Notes: generated from the letters alone by a model not told the origin. 64,000 nt of DNA from Seminavis robusta (GCA_903772945.1 CAICTM010000149.1:41553-105552); one strand, 5' to 3'. Shown: positions 9,777 to 22,300, numbered from the stretch's first letter. Made by a program: numbers and translations.

Positions 9777-10516
9777 TGTCAATGCTGTCTACGATGTTAG
9801 GGTTGACAACTGGCTTCCGAGAATTTAATGAGTGCTTCCTGTAGATCCAACCCATCAACACTCCCAGGACTATGTGCTGGTGGCTGTGTGGGATCCCTAC
9901 GCCTGACGCGGTGGCATCATGCCCATGGTCACATGTTATTCTGACCCATCAATTTTCTGATGACTCAATCTTTCTGAAACTTCTTCGAAGATCCAAAGCG
10001 CAAGCTAGCCACTACAGTGTGTACCGGTACCGGTACAGCACCGGAGTACCAGTAGTATTCTAAAATAGAGCGGTACCTGGTACGGACACTGTGGTACGCA
10101 GGCTTCTGAGTCACACATTGCCATGGTGCATGTACGGTGTGCTGTCGACATGTCATACCTATGAATAGCTCTTTGTAGTGAGGCAGCGATACCTGGGGAC
10201 TTCTCCTACAGACTAGTTGACTGCATTCATTGCTACGGTACCGGTAGCTTTATTAGTAGTAGACCACATGGCAAGTGGTTAATGCTAGGTGTTGTTACAG
10301 CAGATTGGATGCGGCGGTCAAAGCAAAAAAAATGCGGTCAGTCCAAAATGTACAGCAACCCAATCGACGGGGTAGATTCAATGATTCAATTCATTCCAAA
10401 AACACAAGCGGGACAGTCATCGAAGTGTACACGGTTCCGGGGAGTGGTTCAATTCCTCCCCACGACAGTGCAGCCATCGTTGCGCAGCTAGCAAGCAAGT
10501 TGGTTGAATAGTTGGT
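9777..10516. other. Intergenic interval rich in GTACCGG words
   Basis: Contains GTACCGGTACCGGTAC at about 10021 and further TACCGGTA at 10237. A weak plus-strand ORF (about 10275-10511) ends just before the neighbouring gene's stop; it shows no recognisable domain and is not called. Confidence 0.5.
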
Positions 10517-11935
10517 TTAGGCGGCAATCTTGATAGATTCACCGGATGCATCGTTGACTTGCTTGCAGTCATTACTATCCGCCATCGGAGAAATCAATGC
10601 AGTAGAAGTTCCGGTGGTAGCAGTAGTCTCCTGACGACGTGAACCGGTGAACGTAATCGCCGTTTGAGCATCGAGCAAGATCCGATCGGCCGCTGCATTC
10701 GCCACCATCCCGCTGATGGACGGGCCTGGATTCTTCACCGTACGGAGAGGACGACGAATGATGCCACCACGGCTCGAATTCTGAAGGCCCGTCAATCGCG
10801 CCATTTGATAAAAGTAAGTCTGAACGCCGGTTCCACCCCGTGCTTTGGTTTGCGATTGACTACAGCGTTTCGCCGTGAGAATGGAACTGCGAAGCTCGGG
10901 GGAAATGGCTTGACAAATTCCTCCGACAAAGTGCTTGGCAGCAATCAAGAAAAAGTTGAACTCCATGACAGCCAATCGTCCCGGAAAGCTGCTGGAGTAG
11001 GGTGCTGTTGGTGTGACACCCGCGGCTGCACAATGACGACAACGAAGTCCCAAATCACCGACGTGTCGGTTGCGAGAGGCAGCTAGGTCGCCTGGAGTCG
11101 CCTCGAAGAGTTCCATGCAACCGAGCAAATTCTGGTTGTAATCCGACAATCTCGAACGTTCCTCGGCCATGGCGGGGAGTTTGAAATAATCCGCTACGGG
11201 AGCCGCGGGACTCGACGCCGAATCGGTAGTATCGGTAGTAGCGATTGTAGTTGTAGCAGGGGGGGACACCAATCGCGCCGCGGTCTGTTTCTTGGACTTG
11301 TTGCTGTTTCGTCGTGTTGGCAGCTGCTGCTTGCGGGTGGACGACGAATTCACGGTGTGACGGCCTTGTTGGGTAGACACTTGCACGATTGCGAGTGTAG
11401 TATCTTCTTGTTCTTGTGGTGCTGATGGTGGTGCCTGTTCGTTGATCATGATGGTCGGCACGTAAATGTGATGACGAAGATCGTGTAGAATCATCTTGAC
11501 GACGTCCTCTGAGTTCATGCCAATCCACTGATGTGGACCAACTCGTCGCTCCATGAATCGTGCGGGAGGAGACGAAGTTTGGACGACTTGTTGGAGGATG
11601 AGATGGACAATGGCGTTACGTCGATTGTTATCTCCCGTCGCTTGGACAAAGGTGGGGTAATGCTGACAGAGAATCGACAGATAGCGTCTGTTGCCAGGAT
11701 GATGCGACTTCAAATGAACACCGCCTATACGAATGCTGCCCACCAGGACGTCATTGGAACCAAGCTTACCGCTGTAAAGACGCACACACTGGCCATTACC
11801 CGACACGGTAATGCTGTTGTCATGCCGAGGCGTAGAGAAAGAGAGCACTTTGGTGCGCTTGTTTCTTCTCTGGGGAGGCAGCTTGTTTCTTTTGTTGTTA
11901 CGGAAAAGAGGGATCATGGCGCAGTCACTCATCAT
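10517..11935 (-). CDS. DUF6824-type protein with CxxC motif
   Basis: Single exon of 472 aa from the double ATG at 11935/11932; the frame extends upstream to 12217, but that would leave only 25 bp to the divergent gene at 12242. Around residues 40-110 there is a region NDVLVGS...HHPGNRRYLSILCQHY...RNAIVHLILQQV..ARFM, which has the HPGN-R and closing ARF pattern of the diatom DUF6824 domain. A Gln/Thr-rich linker follows, then GLRCRHCAAAG with YSSSFPGRLAVM and ICQAISPELRSSI, a second element often seen in diatom proteins of this kind and possibly zinc-binding. DUF6824 proteins are suspected nuclear or DNA-binding factors; that role is unproven. It shares a roughly 300-bp upstream region with the SAP-domain gene. 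Confidence 0.72.
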   Translation of the reverse strand: MMSDCAMIPLFRNNKRNKLPPQRRNKRTKVLSFSTPRHDNSITVSGNGQCVRLYSGKLGSNDVLVGSIRIGGVHLKSHHPGNRRYLSILCQHYPTFVQATGDNNRRNAIVHLILQQVVQTSSPPARFMERRVGPHQWIGMNSEDVVKMILHDLRHHIYVPTIMINEQAPPSAPQEQEDTTLAIVQVSTQQGRHTVNSSSTRKQQLPTRRNSNKSKKQTAARLVSPPATTTIATTDTTDSASSPAAPVADYFKLPAMAEERSRLSDYNQNLLGCMELFEATPGDLAASRNRHVGDLGLRCRHCAAAGVTPTAPYSSSFPGRLAVMEFNFFLIAAKHFVGGICQAISPELRSSILTAKRCSQSQTKARGGTGVQTYFYQMARLTGLQNSSRGGIIRRPLRTVKNPGPSISGMVANAAADRILLDAQTAITFTGSRRQETTATTGTSTALISPMADSNDCKQVNDASGESIKIAA

Positions 11936-12241
11936 CGTCGTCTTCTCGGGCTTGATTTTTGGGTTCCGAAGAGCAGAAATTGTGAGAAGTGCTTTCGAGG
12001 CCACTTTCCCGCCGCTGATCGCCAGCCCTCCGTGGACAAATTTCAAAAAATGCTTCCACGGAGAGTGGAATGAACCACGATTGATATCTTTTGATGATGG
12101 CCACCCAAAATTCCATTCTTCTTTTCGGACTCTCGCCACCAGGAGGTTGGCAGACACTCGAAAGATGCAGCGCTGAGAACGAGACACTAAAGGGCTTGCT
12201 ACATCAAATTTCCCCATTAAAACTATCAGAATACAGGAAAG

Positions 12242-14419
12242 ATGCTTTGGTCAAAGAGTCAAACCATAGGATTATTCTCCGACAGGATACCCCAACGGAG
12301 GGTGATCCTGTTAACTCTGTCGTCCATGATTTGCTCGCTTGGCTTTCGCGGTGTTCATGCCTTTTCCGTCATTCCAACAAGTTCAGTAAAAGCAAGCAGC
12401 AGAGCCACTGCAAAATTTTTGCCATGGAGACAAGGCACAAGATTGATGCAAACGGATACTGATGATGACGATTGGATGGAAGACGATGAGGTACTGCTCG
12501 AACGAGTTCCCCAATCTCAACTGCAAGATCTCTGCCAGCAACTCAACTTGACTACTGAAGGAACCAAAGAGGAATTGTTGCTGCGACTACGAGCTCACGC
12601 CAAGCAACAAATTGCATCCGAACAGAATTTACAAAGGGATCGAAAAATGCGTGTGGAAGCAGGGGGCAATGATGATTCTCGAGAACGCCATGAGATTGTC
12701 GGTTCAGACAACTTTTTCGAGTCAGGCGAGGAAGAAGAAGGGTTCTTTTATCTCGAGTTGCCCACGACAATCCAAAAGGAAGGCAACCAAGAAAACAATA
12801 ATATCCAAAAGCAACAGCAACAACAAGCAAAGAAACACACACGAAAACCCGTTGTCACGCAAAGTGACGTACTCGCTCCGCCACCTCCTCCTCCCGGTAC
12901 CCCTGTCAATGAACATGGGGAACGAATTGTCACGGTCTATTCCACAACTGATCACAATGATCTGACAGGTGTGGCGGCAGCACAACCAGGTCAGGCAGCC
13001 ATGTCGGGAATGGATCCCATGGCAGCTGGTTCCTCGTCTGAATCTCAACCGTGGGATATGGATCAAACCAACAGTCACAAGGTGGCAACAACTAGAGAAT
13101 TGGAACAAGCCAAGGAAACGGTGACCGAACTGGTCCAAACATTGCTCGCCATGACGGGGGCTCCCGCCTTTTCGCATTTTGATGTACCAGAGGAGCTGCT
13201 CGTCGAGGATGTCATGTCCAAGAGCAAGGACGAATTGGATTCGTACACGGCTTCGGTGGTGTCCAAGAACAACAATAACAATTTCGACAAAACAGCTACG
13301 TTTGGATTTGATCCTTCCAGAGTTCCTGGTCATCTGTTGACCGAAGCATCTCAGGCACTTCGAGCCAATCGGGGACAAGTTTTGCAAGAAGTCTTGCGAG
13401 AGTTTGAAATTCAGGCTGTAGGCCAAGACGGTATGGCGGGGGACAAGGTAGAAGACGGCGGTGGTCACTTTAAGGAAGTGGCCAAAGTAAGAGCCTTTTT
13501 GGAGGGATTTCGGCGCGCTCAGGTCCGCAAGGCTTCGAGAGATACCGTGACTTTCCTCTTGGACAAGCTGGTGTCGGAAGGCGTCGAAGGGCTGGATCTG
13601 ACTCTGGCTACCATGACGCGGAGCAATGACGATTCGGCCAGTGAGGTCGATTCGTACGAGCTTAACGATTCTCTCATTAGCTATTTGAGTGATATCATTC
13701 GTGACCAGGAAAAGAAGGTCGACCGGCTGAAGAATGGTCAAATAAAGGAGGAGGCAGAGACCCGTACAGTCTATGACGTGAACGATGATCCCATCAATAA
13801 GCTTTGGAACCAAACTACTGGAGACGACGGAGAGTCCATCGAGTCTATCAATCCCAAGGATCCAAAAGTACAGCAGATCCTCCAGCAAGAATTGAAAAGG
13901 GGAGAGCAGGGACAAGTGGCGATTGAAAATTCCATTTTGGTTCACAACGAGCCCATTCCAGAAACAGCACCTGAAAAGATGCTGCTATTGCTAGGCTTGC
14001 TCCGTGAGCGGTTAAAGACAGAAGCAGCGTTTGCCAACGATGAACGAAGTAGAAACCTCCGAGTTTTGGCGTACTGTTTGAAATGCAGGTCCGAGCTGGA
14101 TCAAGAAGAGTTGATCATGAAAGGCCTAGGATCTTCGGTGGATGTAAGTCTACGTTTGTTTCGGCAAACACAGATACTTTTCGTTTTCATTCGTATCTCA
14201 ATCTGTACTCGTCTCTCGCTTGCCTCGAAACCAAAACAGAAACTGGACTCTTTCTTGGAGCTCGTAGCCAGCTCAATCGAGTATGCTGAAAGCACCTCTC
14301 ATCAGCTCCAGCCAGCCAAGCACATGCCCCTCAACGTGAAGGTCCTCAAGAGGATCCTGAAGCTCACGGAAACCATACGAGAAAAACGTGTATGGAAGTC
14401 TGCCGGGCTTAAGCCTTAG
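12242..14419 (+). CDS. Plastid-targeted SAP-domain protein
   Basis: Exons 12242-14143 and 14240-14419 give 693 aa. The 96-bp intron (GTAAGT...AAACAG) is a multiple of three and has no in-frame stop, so reading through it would add 32 residues of unlike composition. The N-terminus carries a hydrophobic stretch (VILLTLSSMICSLGF) ending GVHAF-SV, as in plastid presequences. Residues about 84-118 form a SAP motif (LLERVPQSQLQDLCQQLNL then TKEELLLRLRAH), a small helix-turn-helix that binds nucleic acid in many proteins. The rest is acidic and Gln-rich, with helical segments in the last 200 residues, and was not assigned. Organellar nucleoid or RNA-related work is a guess from the SAP motif. Confidence 0.75.
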   Translation: MLWSKSQTIGLFSDRIPQRRVILLTLSSMICSLGFRGVHAFSVIPTSSVKASSRATAKFLPWRQGTRLMQTDTDDDDWMEDDEVLLERVPQSQLQDLCQQLNLTTEGTKEELLLRLRAHAKQQIASEQNLQRDRKMRVEAGGNDDSRERHEIVGSDNFFESGEEEEGFFYLELPTTIQKEGNQENNNIQKQQQQQAKKHTRKPVVTQSDVLAPPPPPPGTPVNEHGERIVTVYSTTDHNDLTGVAAAQPGQAAMSGMDPMAAGSSSESQPWDMDQTNSHKVATTRELEQAKETVTELVQTLLAMTGAPAFSHFDVPEELLVEDVMSKSKDELDSYTASVVSKNNNNNFDKTATFGFDPSRVPGHLLTEASQALRANRGQVLQEVLREFEIQAVGQDGMAGDKVEDGGGHFKEVAKVRAFLEGFRRAQVRKASRDTVTFLLDKLVSEGVEGLDLTLATMTRSNDDSASEVDSYELNDSLISYLSDIIRDQEKKVDRLKNGQIKEEAETRTVYDVNDDPINKLWNQTTGDDGESIESINPKDPKVQQILQQELKRGEQGQVAIENSILVHNEPIPETAPEKMLLLLGLLRERLKTEAAFANDERSRNLRVLAYCLKCRSELDQEELIMKGLGSSVDVSLRLFRQTQILFVFIRISICTRLSLASKPKQKLDSFLELVASSIEYAESTSHQLQPAKHMPLNVKVLKRILKLTETIREKRVWKSAGLKP

Positions 14420-15114
14420 CTCCGCGGTTCCTTGTTCCTTCCACCTTACTAAAATAACTTGATTTTGTCAGTGTGTGCTGCTCCGCTCCCAAATAAATAA
14501 ATAATAGGTTGAGAGTCACTTCTGTAGGGTCCTTTCTTGGTACGCCAAAGCCATGCTACCGGCCCCGGGCTCCCCACGAGGTGCCATCTATCGAGTCAAA
14601 GGGAACGGCACCATGAAACGAAGGGATCTGATCTACATGTACTTTTTAGATGGACCCAGAGAAGGAATTGCTGGAGTGGCCCAACTGGTTTGCTATTCTA
14701 TTCCGTTTGCCGTACCCCGCGAATAGCAAACCGCGCAATAGTTTGACTGGGCATTCCCTCTTCTAGCTAGCCAGAAATTATGTAGAATGCCATCATGTTT
14801 TGCCAAGGGAAAACCCAGGTTTCTCGAGGTAATATGCAATACGATAAGCCAATAGTTGCCTCGTTTATTTTAGTCGATTTAACATTAGATGAATACTGGG
14901 GATATTAAGACAACAACGACATTAAGGCGCAGCTAGGAGTGTGCAGATGGTCTTCTCTTACAATACCGATGATAATTTGACAGCCATCCAACCAACACGG
15001 ACGTAAGCAGTACGTCGGAACAGAGTAAGCGCAAGTCCAAAATGCGTTGGTGAAGTGGTCTCCAATCAACGAGCTCTCAGACGTGGAAATTGTTGTGGAA
15101 GACCCATTGCCGGT
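14420..15114. other. Intergenic interval
   Basis: Lies between convergent genes. AT-rich 3' flank (AAATAAATAAATAATAG near 14491) and no supported gene. Confidence 0.45.
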
Positions 15115-15664
15115 TTAGGGGTTGAGGTTCTTTGGTGCGGTTTCTTTCGATGGGGTCTTTGCCTTGCTAGCGGGCTTCTCCGCCTTTTCCGGAGGTGGGA
15201 TCTTATCCAAAGACACAGGCCGACTAAGCACCATCAGCAATGTTCCAGTGTTGTATTTCATGCCTCCCTTGACGCTGTCGTGGATCACATTCATCAAGTC
15301 AACCCAGTGCTTTTCATCTTCTCGTGCCATGCGGGAGTATCCCTTGTTGGAAATGTAGTTAAACGCCTGATCGATGGGTATATGGATAGATAACGGGGAA
15401 ACAATGGGATTCCAGAGGTTAGCACTCGACTCAGCTCCTCCCGCGATACAGGTCACCAAAGATCTTTCATAGAAGACTACCTACCTCCTCGAAGAAATCA
15501 AAGTACACGCGATTTCCTTGCTCCTCGCGGACGAGGAAATCCCCCTTTTCAAAACCGGCGGAGATGGTGGCGATGTTGATGCAGTTGCTATCGGGCATGA
15601 TTGCCATTTCCTTCGCTTCGTCCATACTACTTTGATGATTGGGTTGCACAGATAGAGGTTGCAT
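15115..15664 (-). CDS. Small two-exon hypothetical protein
   Basis: Exons 15664-15485 and 15366-15115 join across a 118-bp intron (GTAGGTAG...ATCAG) to give 143 aa. The join FDFFEE/AFNYISNKGY is in frame and reads smoothly. The frame upstream of 15664 has no ATG before a stop. The protein is helical and acidic in the middle (DEKHWVDLMNVIHDSVKGGM) with a Lys/Pro-rich C-terminal tail (PPPEKAEKPASKAKTPSK). No family was recognised. It could be a small metabolic or stress protein; nothing in the context decides. Confidence 0.6.
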
Positions 15665-16176
15665 TCTCTTTGCAAATGAAAGGGGACTGTTTGATCCTGT
15701 GCTGTGGAGGGACGACTGTGGCCAGACACTGATCGCCGAGATGGCAGGCACAACGGAAAATCATGCATACTTAAGGAGCGTTATCGCCCTCTTAAGAAAG
15801 TCATCACTGAATCCTCTGTTTGAACGAGTGGTGCATCGGCTGCCTTGGCCTGCTGGCGCTACAAAGATATATTGTTGTTTCCAAGCTTGAATAGCTCGAT
15901 TGGTTTCGTGTGACTGCCATTCCTGCGCTTGGGAGAGAATCGAATCGAATGAATCGAATCAAGACCTTGGTTTCAGGTCATGTGGCCCGGTTGTCCCCAC
16001 ACAAGAGCATGTTTCAATGTATTCCGGCCTCGCTGCAGTACAATACTGCACGGGGAGGGAAAGTGATCATGGTTGGAACAACAACAGGAACAGAATGGCA
16101 ATTATTTACTGCGATTAAATGATATTTAGATTGCTTGCTTTGTAGTGGCATCGCGCCACTGTCATTGTCCAGCTGC
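15665..16176. other. Intergenic interval
   Basis: Holds the 5' region of the small gene on its left and the 3' end of asparagine synthetase on its right. No gene or notable repeat was seen, apart from an ATCGAATCGAATGAATCGAA run near 15943. Confidence 0.45.
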
Positions 16177-18279
16177 TCACGCCTTGGCTTTCTTCTTTGC
16201 TGGTTCGCTGACCTTGTCGTCTGCCTCAAAGTGGTCGCCGTAGGCAGAATCGTGAACGCCAGCAGCACGGCCACTGGGATCGGCACGTTGACTAAAGCTC
16301 TCGTCCCAGGCCATGGCACGTTCCGTAGAGCATGCAATCGACTTGCCTCCAGGGACAGTCTTCTCGGCAGCTTCACCGGGGAAGAACTCTTCGAAAATCA
16401 TGCGGTATCGGTAGCCTTCCTTGGTTGTTGGTGTGTTGTGAGGGAAACGGTTCTTGGCAGAGGCAAACATTTGATCCGAAACTTCCTTCTCGGCAACATC
16501 CTTGAGGTGATCAACCCAGCCGTAACCGACACCTGAAAAGGATGAAACAGGTGTTGCCATGAGCTCTCTTGCAGAAGAGACACGTCACCGAATCAGCGCC
16601 AACCATGACTTACCATCGCTGAATTGTTCCTTCTGCCTCCACAAGATGTCCTCTGGGAGGTATGGATCATCAGGGGTATCAAAGGCCTTTCGCATGGCCC
16701 ATTTTTCAATTCGTTTGTCGGCTGGTGCCACTCCTGGGCCTGTATGGATCATTTTCTCTTCTGGATCTAGGTTCATTGCCACGTCCAAGAAATCGGCATC
16801 CAAGAATGGAACACGGGGTTCCACACCCCATGCACTCATGGCTTTGTTGCAACGAAGGCAATCATACATGTAGAGACGGCTCAATTTGTCAATGGTTTCG
16901 TCCATGAATTCTTGTGCATTGGGAGCCTTGTGGAAGTAAAGGTAGCCTCCAAAAACCTCGTCGGCACCTAAACATTGTTGTTTTGGTTGTTGAACGGCCA
17001 CATAATCATGATAAAACCAGAAAGTTAGAACATCCCCGAAAAGCTGCCAAAAACCGGTTCTCTGTATAACTGCTTGGTACATACCTTCTCCACTCAGAAC
17101 CATCTTGATTCCCATTGCCTTGATCTTTCGGCTCATCAAGTACATGGGTGTGGAAGCACGGATCGTCGTGACATCGTAGGTTTCCAGAGCACGGATGACA
17201 TCCCGCACCGAATCGGCTCCTTCCTGCATGGTGTACGTGTAGGCATGATGGATGGTTCCCAAAAAATCTGCAACCTTTTTCGCAGCCTCCAGATCAGGGG
17301 CTCCTTCCAAACCAACGGTAAAGGAATGGAGCTTGGGGAAAGATGTGGAACGACGACTAATGTTACGAGCACAAATTGCGGCCACAAGCGAGGAATCCAA
17401 ACCTCCCGAAAGCAGCACACCCCATGGCACATCTGACATCATACGACGTGTCACGGAACGTTCAAACGCGTGACGCAACGCATCCTGAAGGAAGAAAGTG
17501 TGAAAGGCAAATAATAGGAGAAGATAATACTGCCGTGAGTCGCAGGGGCAAAAAATTGGGTCTTTGGATACCCCACAAATTTATTTATGATAACATACCG
17601 CTTGGAATTTTTGTTTGGGGAGAGGGACACCTGGCTTCATTTCAGGGGCCCAGGTGGGAGTGAACCACCGCTCGAAAGTTCCTGCCTTGGGTCCCTTGTT
17701 GGTGTAGCAATGTCCTGGAGGGAATTGCTGGAATTTGGTACATTCTCCAATAAGACTCTTCATTTCAGAAGCCACGTAGACGGATCCATCATTTCCCCAA
17801 CCAATGTAGAGAGGTGTGATTCCAATATGATCACGAAAGATAAAGAAGCAATCCTTGTTGCGATCATACATGATAACACTGAACATACCACGAAGGCGGC
17901 GGGGAAGTTCAATGGTGGGACCGTGTTCATTGTATAGCGGCAAGATCACTTCACAATCAGACCCAGTCTGGGGGGTATAAGGATCCTTGAGCTCGTGGTA
18001 AAGTTCCTTGTAGTTGTAAATTTCACCATTGGCCGCCACAATAATAGACCCATCTTTGGAAACCAAAGGCTGAGATCCAGATTCTGGATCCATAATGGCG
18101 AGACGTTCATGAGCAATACCATGTGGCAACTTGATGTTCTTTGTGGGGTCTGCTTCAATAACCTTGTACCCAGACCAATCAGGGCCACGATGACGAAGAC
18201 GGGAAGAACATGAGATGAGCTCCTTGCGAAGCTCGGCTTCTGCCAGACTTGAAGAGAAAATTGCAAAGATGCCACACAT
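16177..18279 (-). CDS. ASN1: Asparagine synthetase (glutamine-hydrolysing)
   Basis: Four exons, 18279-17599, 17484-17085, 16967-16614 and 16532-16177, with introns of 114, 117 and 81 bp, give 596 aa. The enzyme makes asparagine from aspartate, ATP and glutamine. Residue 2 is the class II amidotransferase Cys (MCGIFAIF), followed by [18 protein letters not shown] and NGEIYNY of the glutaminase domain. The synthetase domain has the ATP PP-loop [15 protein letters not shown] near residue 250 and [14 protein letters not shown], which spans intron 2, then [10 protein letters not shown]. The C-terminus is Lys/Ala-rich with no targeting peptide, so a cytosolic location is likely. Length and motif order match the eukaryotic AsnB family, and no disruption was seen. 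Confidence 0.95.
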
Positions 18280-19314
18280 CGTCTGTCAATCAAAAATATA
18301 TGGATGGAAACAAATTTAAACCTACTAGGTCTAGCTAGTAGCTATTGGAGGCAATCTTCGTGAAGTTTCAAGCAAGCAACGTGGTGTGTGCAAGTTTGCT
18401 TTCTTGTGCTTGTTCCGATGATCGTTGTGGCCTCTTTCTTGAAGTTGCACAACATACCAAGAAAAATGAGCGGCTACCGTACTGCGGCCGTCCATCCCTT
18501 GATTGGGTTGTGTTTCAGATTTTTTCTTCCGAGTGTCACATTCCACCTTGTGATTGGCTCAAACTAATCCTGTTAGGGACTGCGAAAGATACTGAGTGAC
18601 GTTTCCAAAAAACAGGTTCCGGAACCGAACTGGTGCTTTGAATTCTGTAGTTTCAGTGTTCTGATTGAATGATCAATCTAAAGAGCAAGGTCACCACAGG
18701 CCAGTACGGTACCGGTGGGCCAGGTACAAGGGTACCAACTTTTGGATTTGTGCTATGAGAGATGCTACCAGGTACCAGAGACTAGAAGCATTGCAACACT
18801 GGAAGCATATTCTAGCTAGCTAGGGTTGCTCGACCTGGGATGTTGCCTTCGGTGGTACCTTTACACCTCAACTCTTCAAAAACGTATGAGCTTGCGTTTG
18901 CTGTGCGGTACCGGTATCCCATCCCACACCCGAGGAGAGAGGTGCCAGTTGGCCTGAAGAATGAATCTGCAGGTCTCTCCTCTACGCTTTATTGTCGCAG
19001 AGTTGATCAAAGGCCTTACTGTGACTCTCGACGGGAATGTAATAGCTAGCAGACTGAACCACCTTTCTTTTTTTGCACGGTCCAGGAAGGTTGTCGGGGT
19101 GGAACTCGCTCGAAACGGGCTACAACAAATGTCCGGGCACTTTGCACGACAGGCTACCATCCGAATGCAAGCCACTTGTTGTCAAGGAAGACGTCGTCGT
19201 GTCAATCCGAGCACAAATTGACGATCGATGAAAGCTTGTTCGGCAGCCTCGAGTTCAGCTCCCGTCAAAACTATTTCCGGGTGGCCTGCAACGAACACTG
19301 TTGCCTCGCCAGGT
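18280..19314. other. Intergenic interval with GGTACC words
   Basis: Upstream DNA of asparagine synthetase and 3' flank of the TMEM94-like gene. It contains GTACGGTACCGGTGGG (about 18703), GGTACCAG repeats, CTAGCTAGCTAGG (about 18810) and no supported gene. Confidence 0.45.
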
Positions 19315-22300
19315 CTACCTCGGGCTCCACATACCAAGCCTGTCACGGAGCAACAACAACAACAACAAAAGAGAGATGAGAGTTGGTCTGATGCCCTAAA
19401 GAAAGACAGGATGAAGATGAACGTACCGTGTCTCAAACTGAAGCCGTCGAAGCTTCTCGGCGCGCATTTCTTGCTTCCGGTCAGTCAGTTTCAAATACTC
19501 GTTCCAGGCAACGCACATTGGAGGCATGGCAAGAGCCAGTACAAAGAAATACCACGGCAAAGCTGCAAAACTGCCTCGCTCCACGGATGCCGCAAGGATG
19601 ATTGCAACCAGCCCTAAACCAAGGACGACGGAGTACGCCCATAATCGATTTCCTCTCCAGGGCGGTAACTCTTGTATTGGCATTGTTCCGTGCACAAAGG
19701 TTGCAGAAACTACGACTGTGCACAGGATCAGTTCAGCCAGGACAAAGGAGCCGGCAGACATGCGTGCTGCTCCGGAGTACTCTTTCATTGCGTCGCAGCG
19801 CACAAGCTTTGCCCAGTCCCCGGGGCCAATGGCACCAGAACAACGAGTGCGTACAAACTCAGGTTCGAACGCAATCATCAATTCTCCCAGAGCAATGAGG
19901 TGCAGCAGCTGAGGCAAGATGGCCGGAAGCACTGACTTTAGCAATGTGGAGGTGAAAAGTCGTCCTCTCTCATTCCTGCCGAAAGTGATCGATTGGTCAT
20001 TCTTTGGCGGTACTCGATTCATAATGTCCTTGTCAGGATCGCTCCATCCCACTGTGAATCCAATCAACGGTAGTAGGACGAGGATATAAAAGACGGCTCC
20101 CATGCTTGGAACATATGGCAGGGCCGTTGACACCGCACAAGCTGAGAAAAGCATGAAGAAGGAAAAGGATAAGCAAGCCGAAATGTAGAAATGGACAGCC
20201 GCGACTGCTGCCTCTAATGCAGCGCGTCCTTGGGCAATGATACTCGGTATGTGTGACGATGATGTGGCACCACGCAGCCGAAACACACACGAGTGCGACG
20301 AGATAGCACTGACGAAGGAGACCTCCGATGGCAGCACCTTGTTGTAGACGCTTGGGAGGGAAATGTTGATGGGAAGAGGAGAGCTCTCGAGGCTCTCGGT
20401 GAAGATATCGATTGCAACAGAAATGTCAGCCGTTGAAAAGATTCCACAGTTTCTTGGTAGGTGAGAAAGGCCCACAGCGATGACAGTATCATGATATTCC
20501 TGGAACGTCTCAACCTACAAGTAATCAACAAGATTAGGCACAAATTCACACATGTCGTCGACACTGACGGTGTCATTATACTCACCATTCCTTTGGTTGT
20601 TTCCTTGGTGACATCGGTGAACAAGCTCACGAGTAGCGGCACGTTATCCACTTCTTCGAGGTGCTTCCTAACATTGTCAAGTCCGTGGGGGAGCTGTACC
20701 GAGTGATTTTTAAGCTTTGAGGACTACGTCTTCACGAGCAAGATGGCTGTCGACTTCACGAAACCTCACCTTTGCATTGACATCCCAATCGGCGTAATCT
20801 GAAACCATTCTATGGGGATCGTCTTCGCCGTCTAGCGGCCTCAACGATATTGCGCAGTTCCACGCAACGTCAATGCCCATCTGAGATGCTGTTACGCAAA
20901 CCGATCAAGATTAGCGACATACAGCTTGAACAACGCGCACATTCGAACGAAGCAAGCAAAGTCCATCACCATTGACGTGAACCACTCACCGAGTTCCTTT
21001 TGTCTCCTCATGTTTCTGGGAGAAAAATAAACAAACCTCACCCCAGCGTCACTCAGGGTGCACAACAGATGTTGAATCTCCTTGCGAGGGATCACCAACG
21101 AGCCAAGAACCCCGAGAAAGATTTGGTTGTTGATTAGAGACCACTCTTCTGAGAGTGTCTTGTCCTTCAGCGATATTGGGCCTTTGATTGCTGGACGATT
21201 GGTATTGTCAAGTAGGTAGGTCTAAGTCCGAAGTCCGAAGAATGTGAGAAGACGATAAGCAACAACTACATCATCGAGTTGTTCAATCACATACCGATGG
21301 GCCGTCACGGCCTAGCCTGTTCTCCACGGTGTATGGAATGGGGGCGTAACTGAATGCACTCACGTCAAGATCAGCAAGCTTCCAGCTTCTGCTTGTTTCC
21401 AGAATCGTGGCCCTGTCTGCAGACGCAAGAGGGAGAATTGTTGAGTTCTCACCCTGCCACGCTTCATGGCAGAGTGTCGTGACAACTTCGGGGTCTCCGG
21501 CTGTCAAAAGCTGATACGCATTCGACCTAGAATCTCTAACAATCACAGAAGTGGAGTCTGGGCGAAGGAGTCCCCACCATCTCGCTTCCTCGGACCCCCT
21601 TTCGTGAGGATCCATCTCAAGTCGTTCCTTGACGAGCTGGCTGGATATTACGTGCAATCGTAGGCATTCTGTGAAGGGACTAATATCTCCGTGAATTCCA
21701 TACGAGTTTGGGTTCTGCGAGAATCCAATGCAATTGGCAAGAGAAACCAGTTGATGACTGCGACGCTCGGCACAAATCAGTTCCACGAGGGACTCCCGTG
21801 CTTCCTGCAAATCTTCTGGATGACTCTTCTTTGCTGATACTGCATCATCGTAAACAGCAAAAGTTTGGCCATGAACCTTGTCGTCAATTTCTCCAATCTT
21901 GAGACATGCAAGGCCAATACACTATGTCGCAGGACCACTTAGAGCAATTCAATCGGGCAACACCCACAAGAGCAACGAAACAATGGATAACTTACTTTCA
22001 ATGCCGGCAAATGCTGCCACCAATTAGGATCCTCAAATTGAACTTCTTGATCAACAGGAAGCATATGCTCTGTTTCGTCGCCATTTCCGCGAGACTCAGA
22101 AGGAGTTCGTTTTGGTTTGCGACGCAGACGAAATAGGTTTTTCTTCTTGCGTTGTCGACTGGAGTCCTCAGCATGCATATCTTGCATATTATCAGAATCT
22201 GTGTCTGAATCATGATCATTCATATCTTTGTTCCTCTTTCTAGACGAGGAGGCATCCACCGTGCTTTCATCCCCGCTCTCCTCCCCATCTTCATATATCG

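Noticed and set aside
10275-10511. Small plus-strand ORF (78 codons) beside the DUF6824 gene's 3' end
   Set aside because: No homology signal, and it is adjacent to repeat-rich intergenic DNA.
11531-12073. Plus-strand ORF of 180 codons opposite the DUF6824 gene
   Set aside because: It overlaps the well-supported minus-strand coding region and has no domain.
12722-13945. Long antisense ORF (about 400 codons) opposite the SAP-domain gene
   Set aside because: Its composition (Leu/Cys/Phe/Arg-rich) is the mirror of Gln/Glu/Lys-rich coding on the other strand, and it shows no domain.
17020-17084. Read-through of asparagine synthetase at MYQAVIQ instead of splicing
   Set aside because: A clear GTATGT donor and TAG acceptor restore [11 protein letters not shown]; the read-through peptide has no family match.
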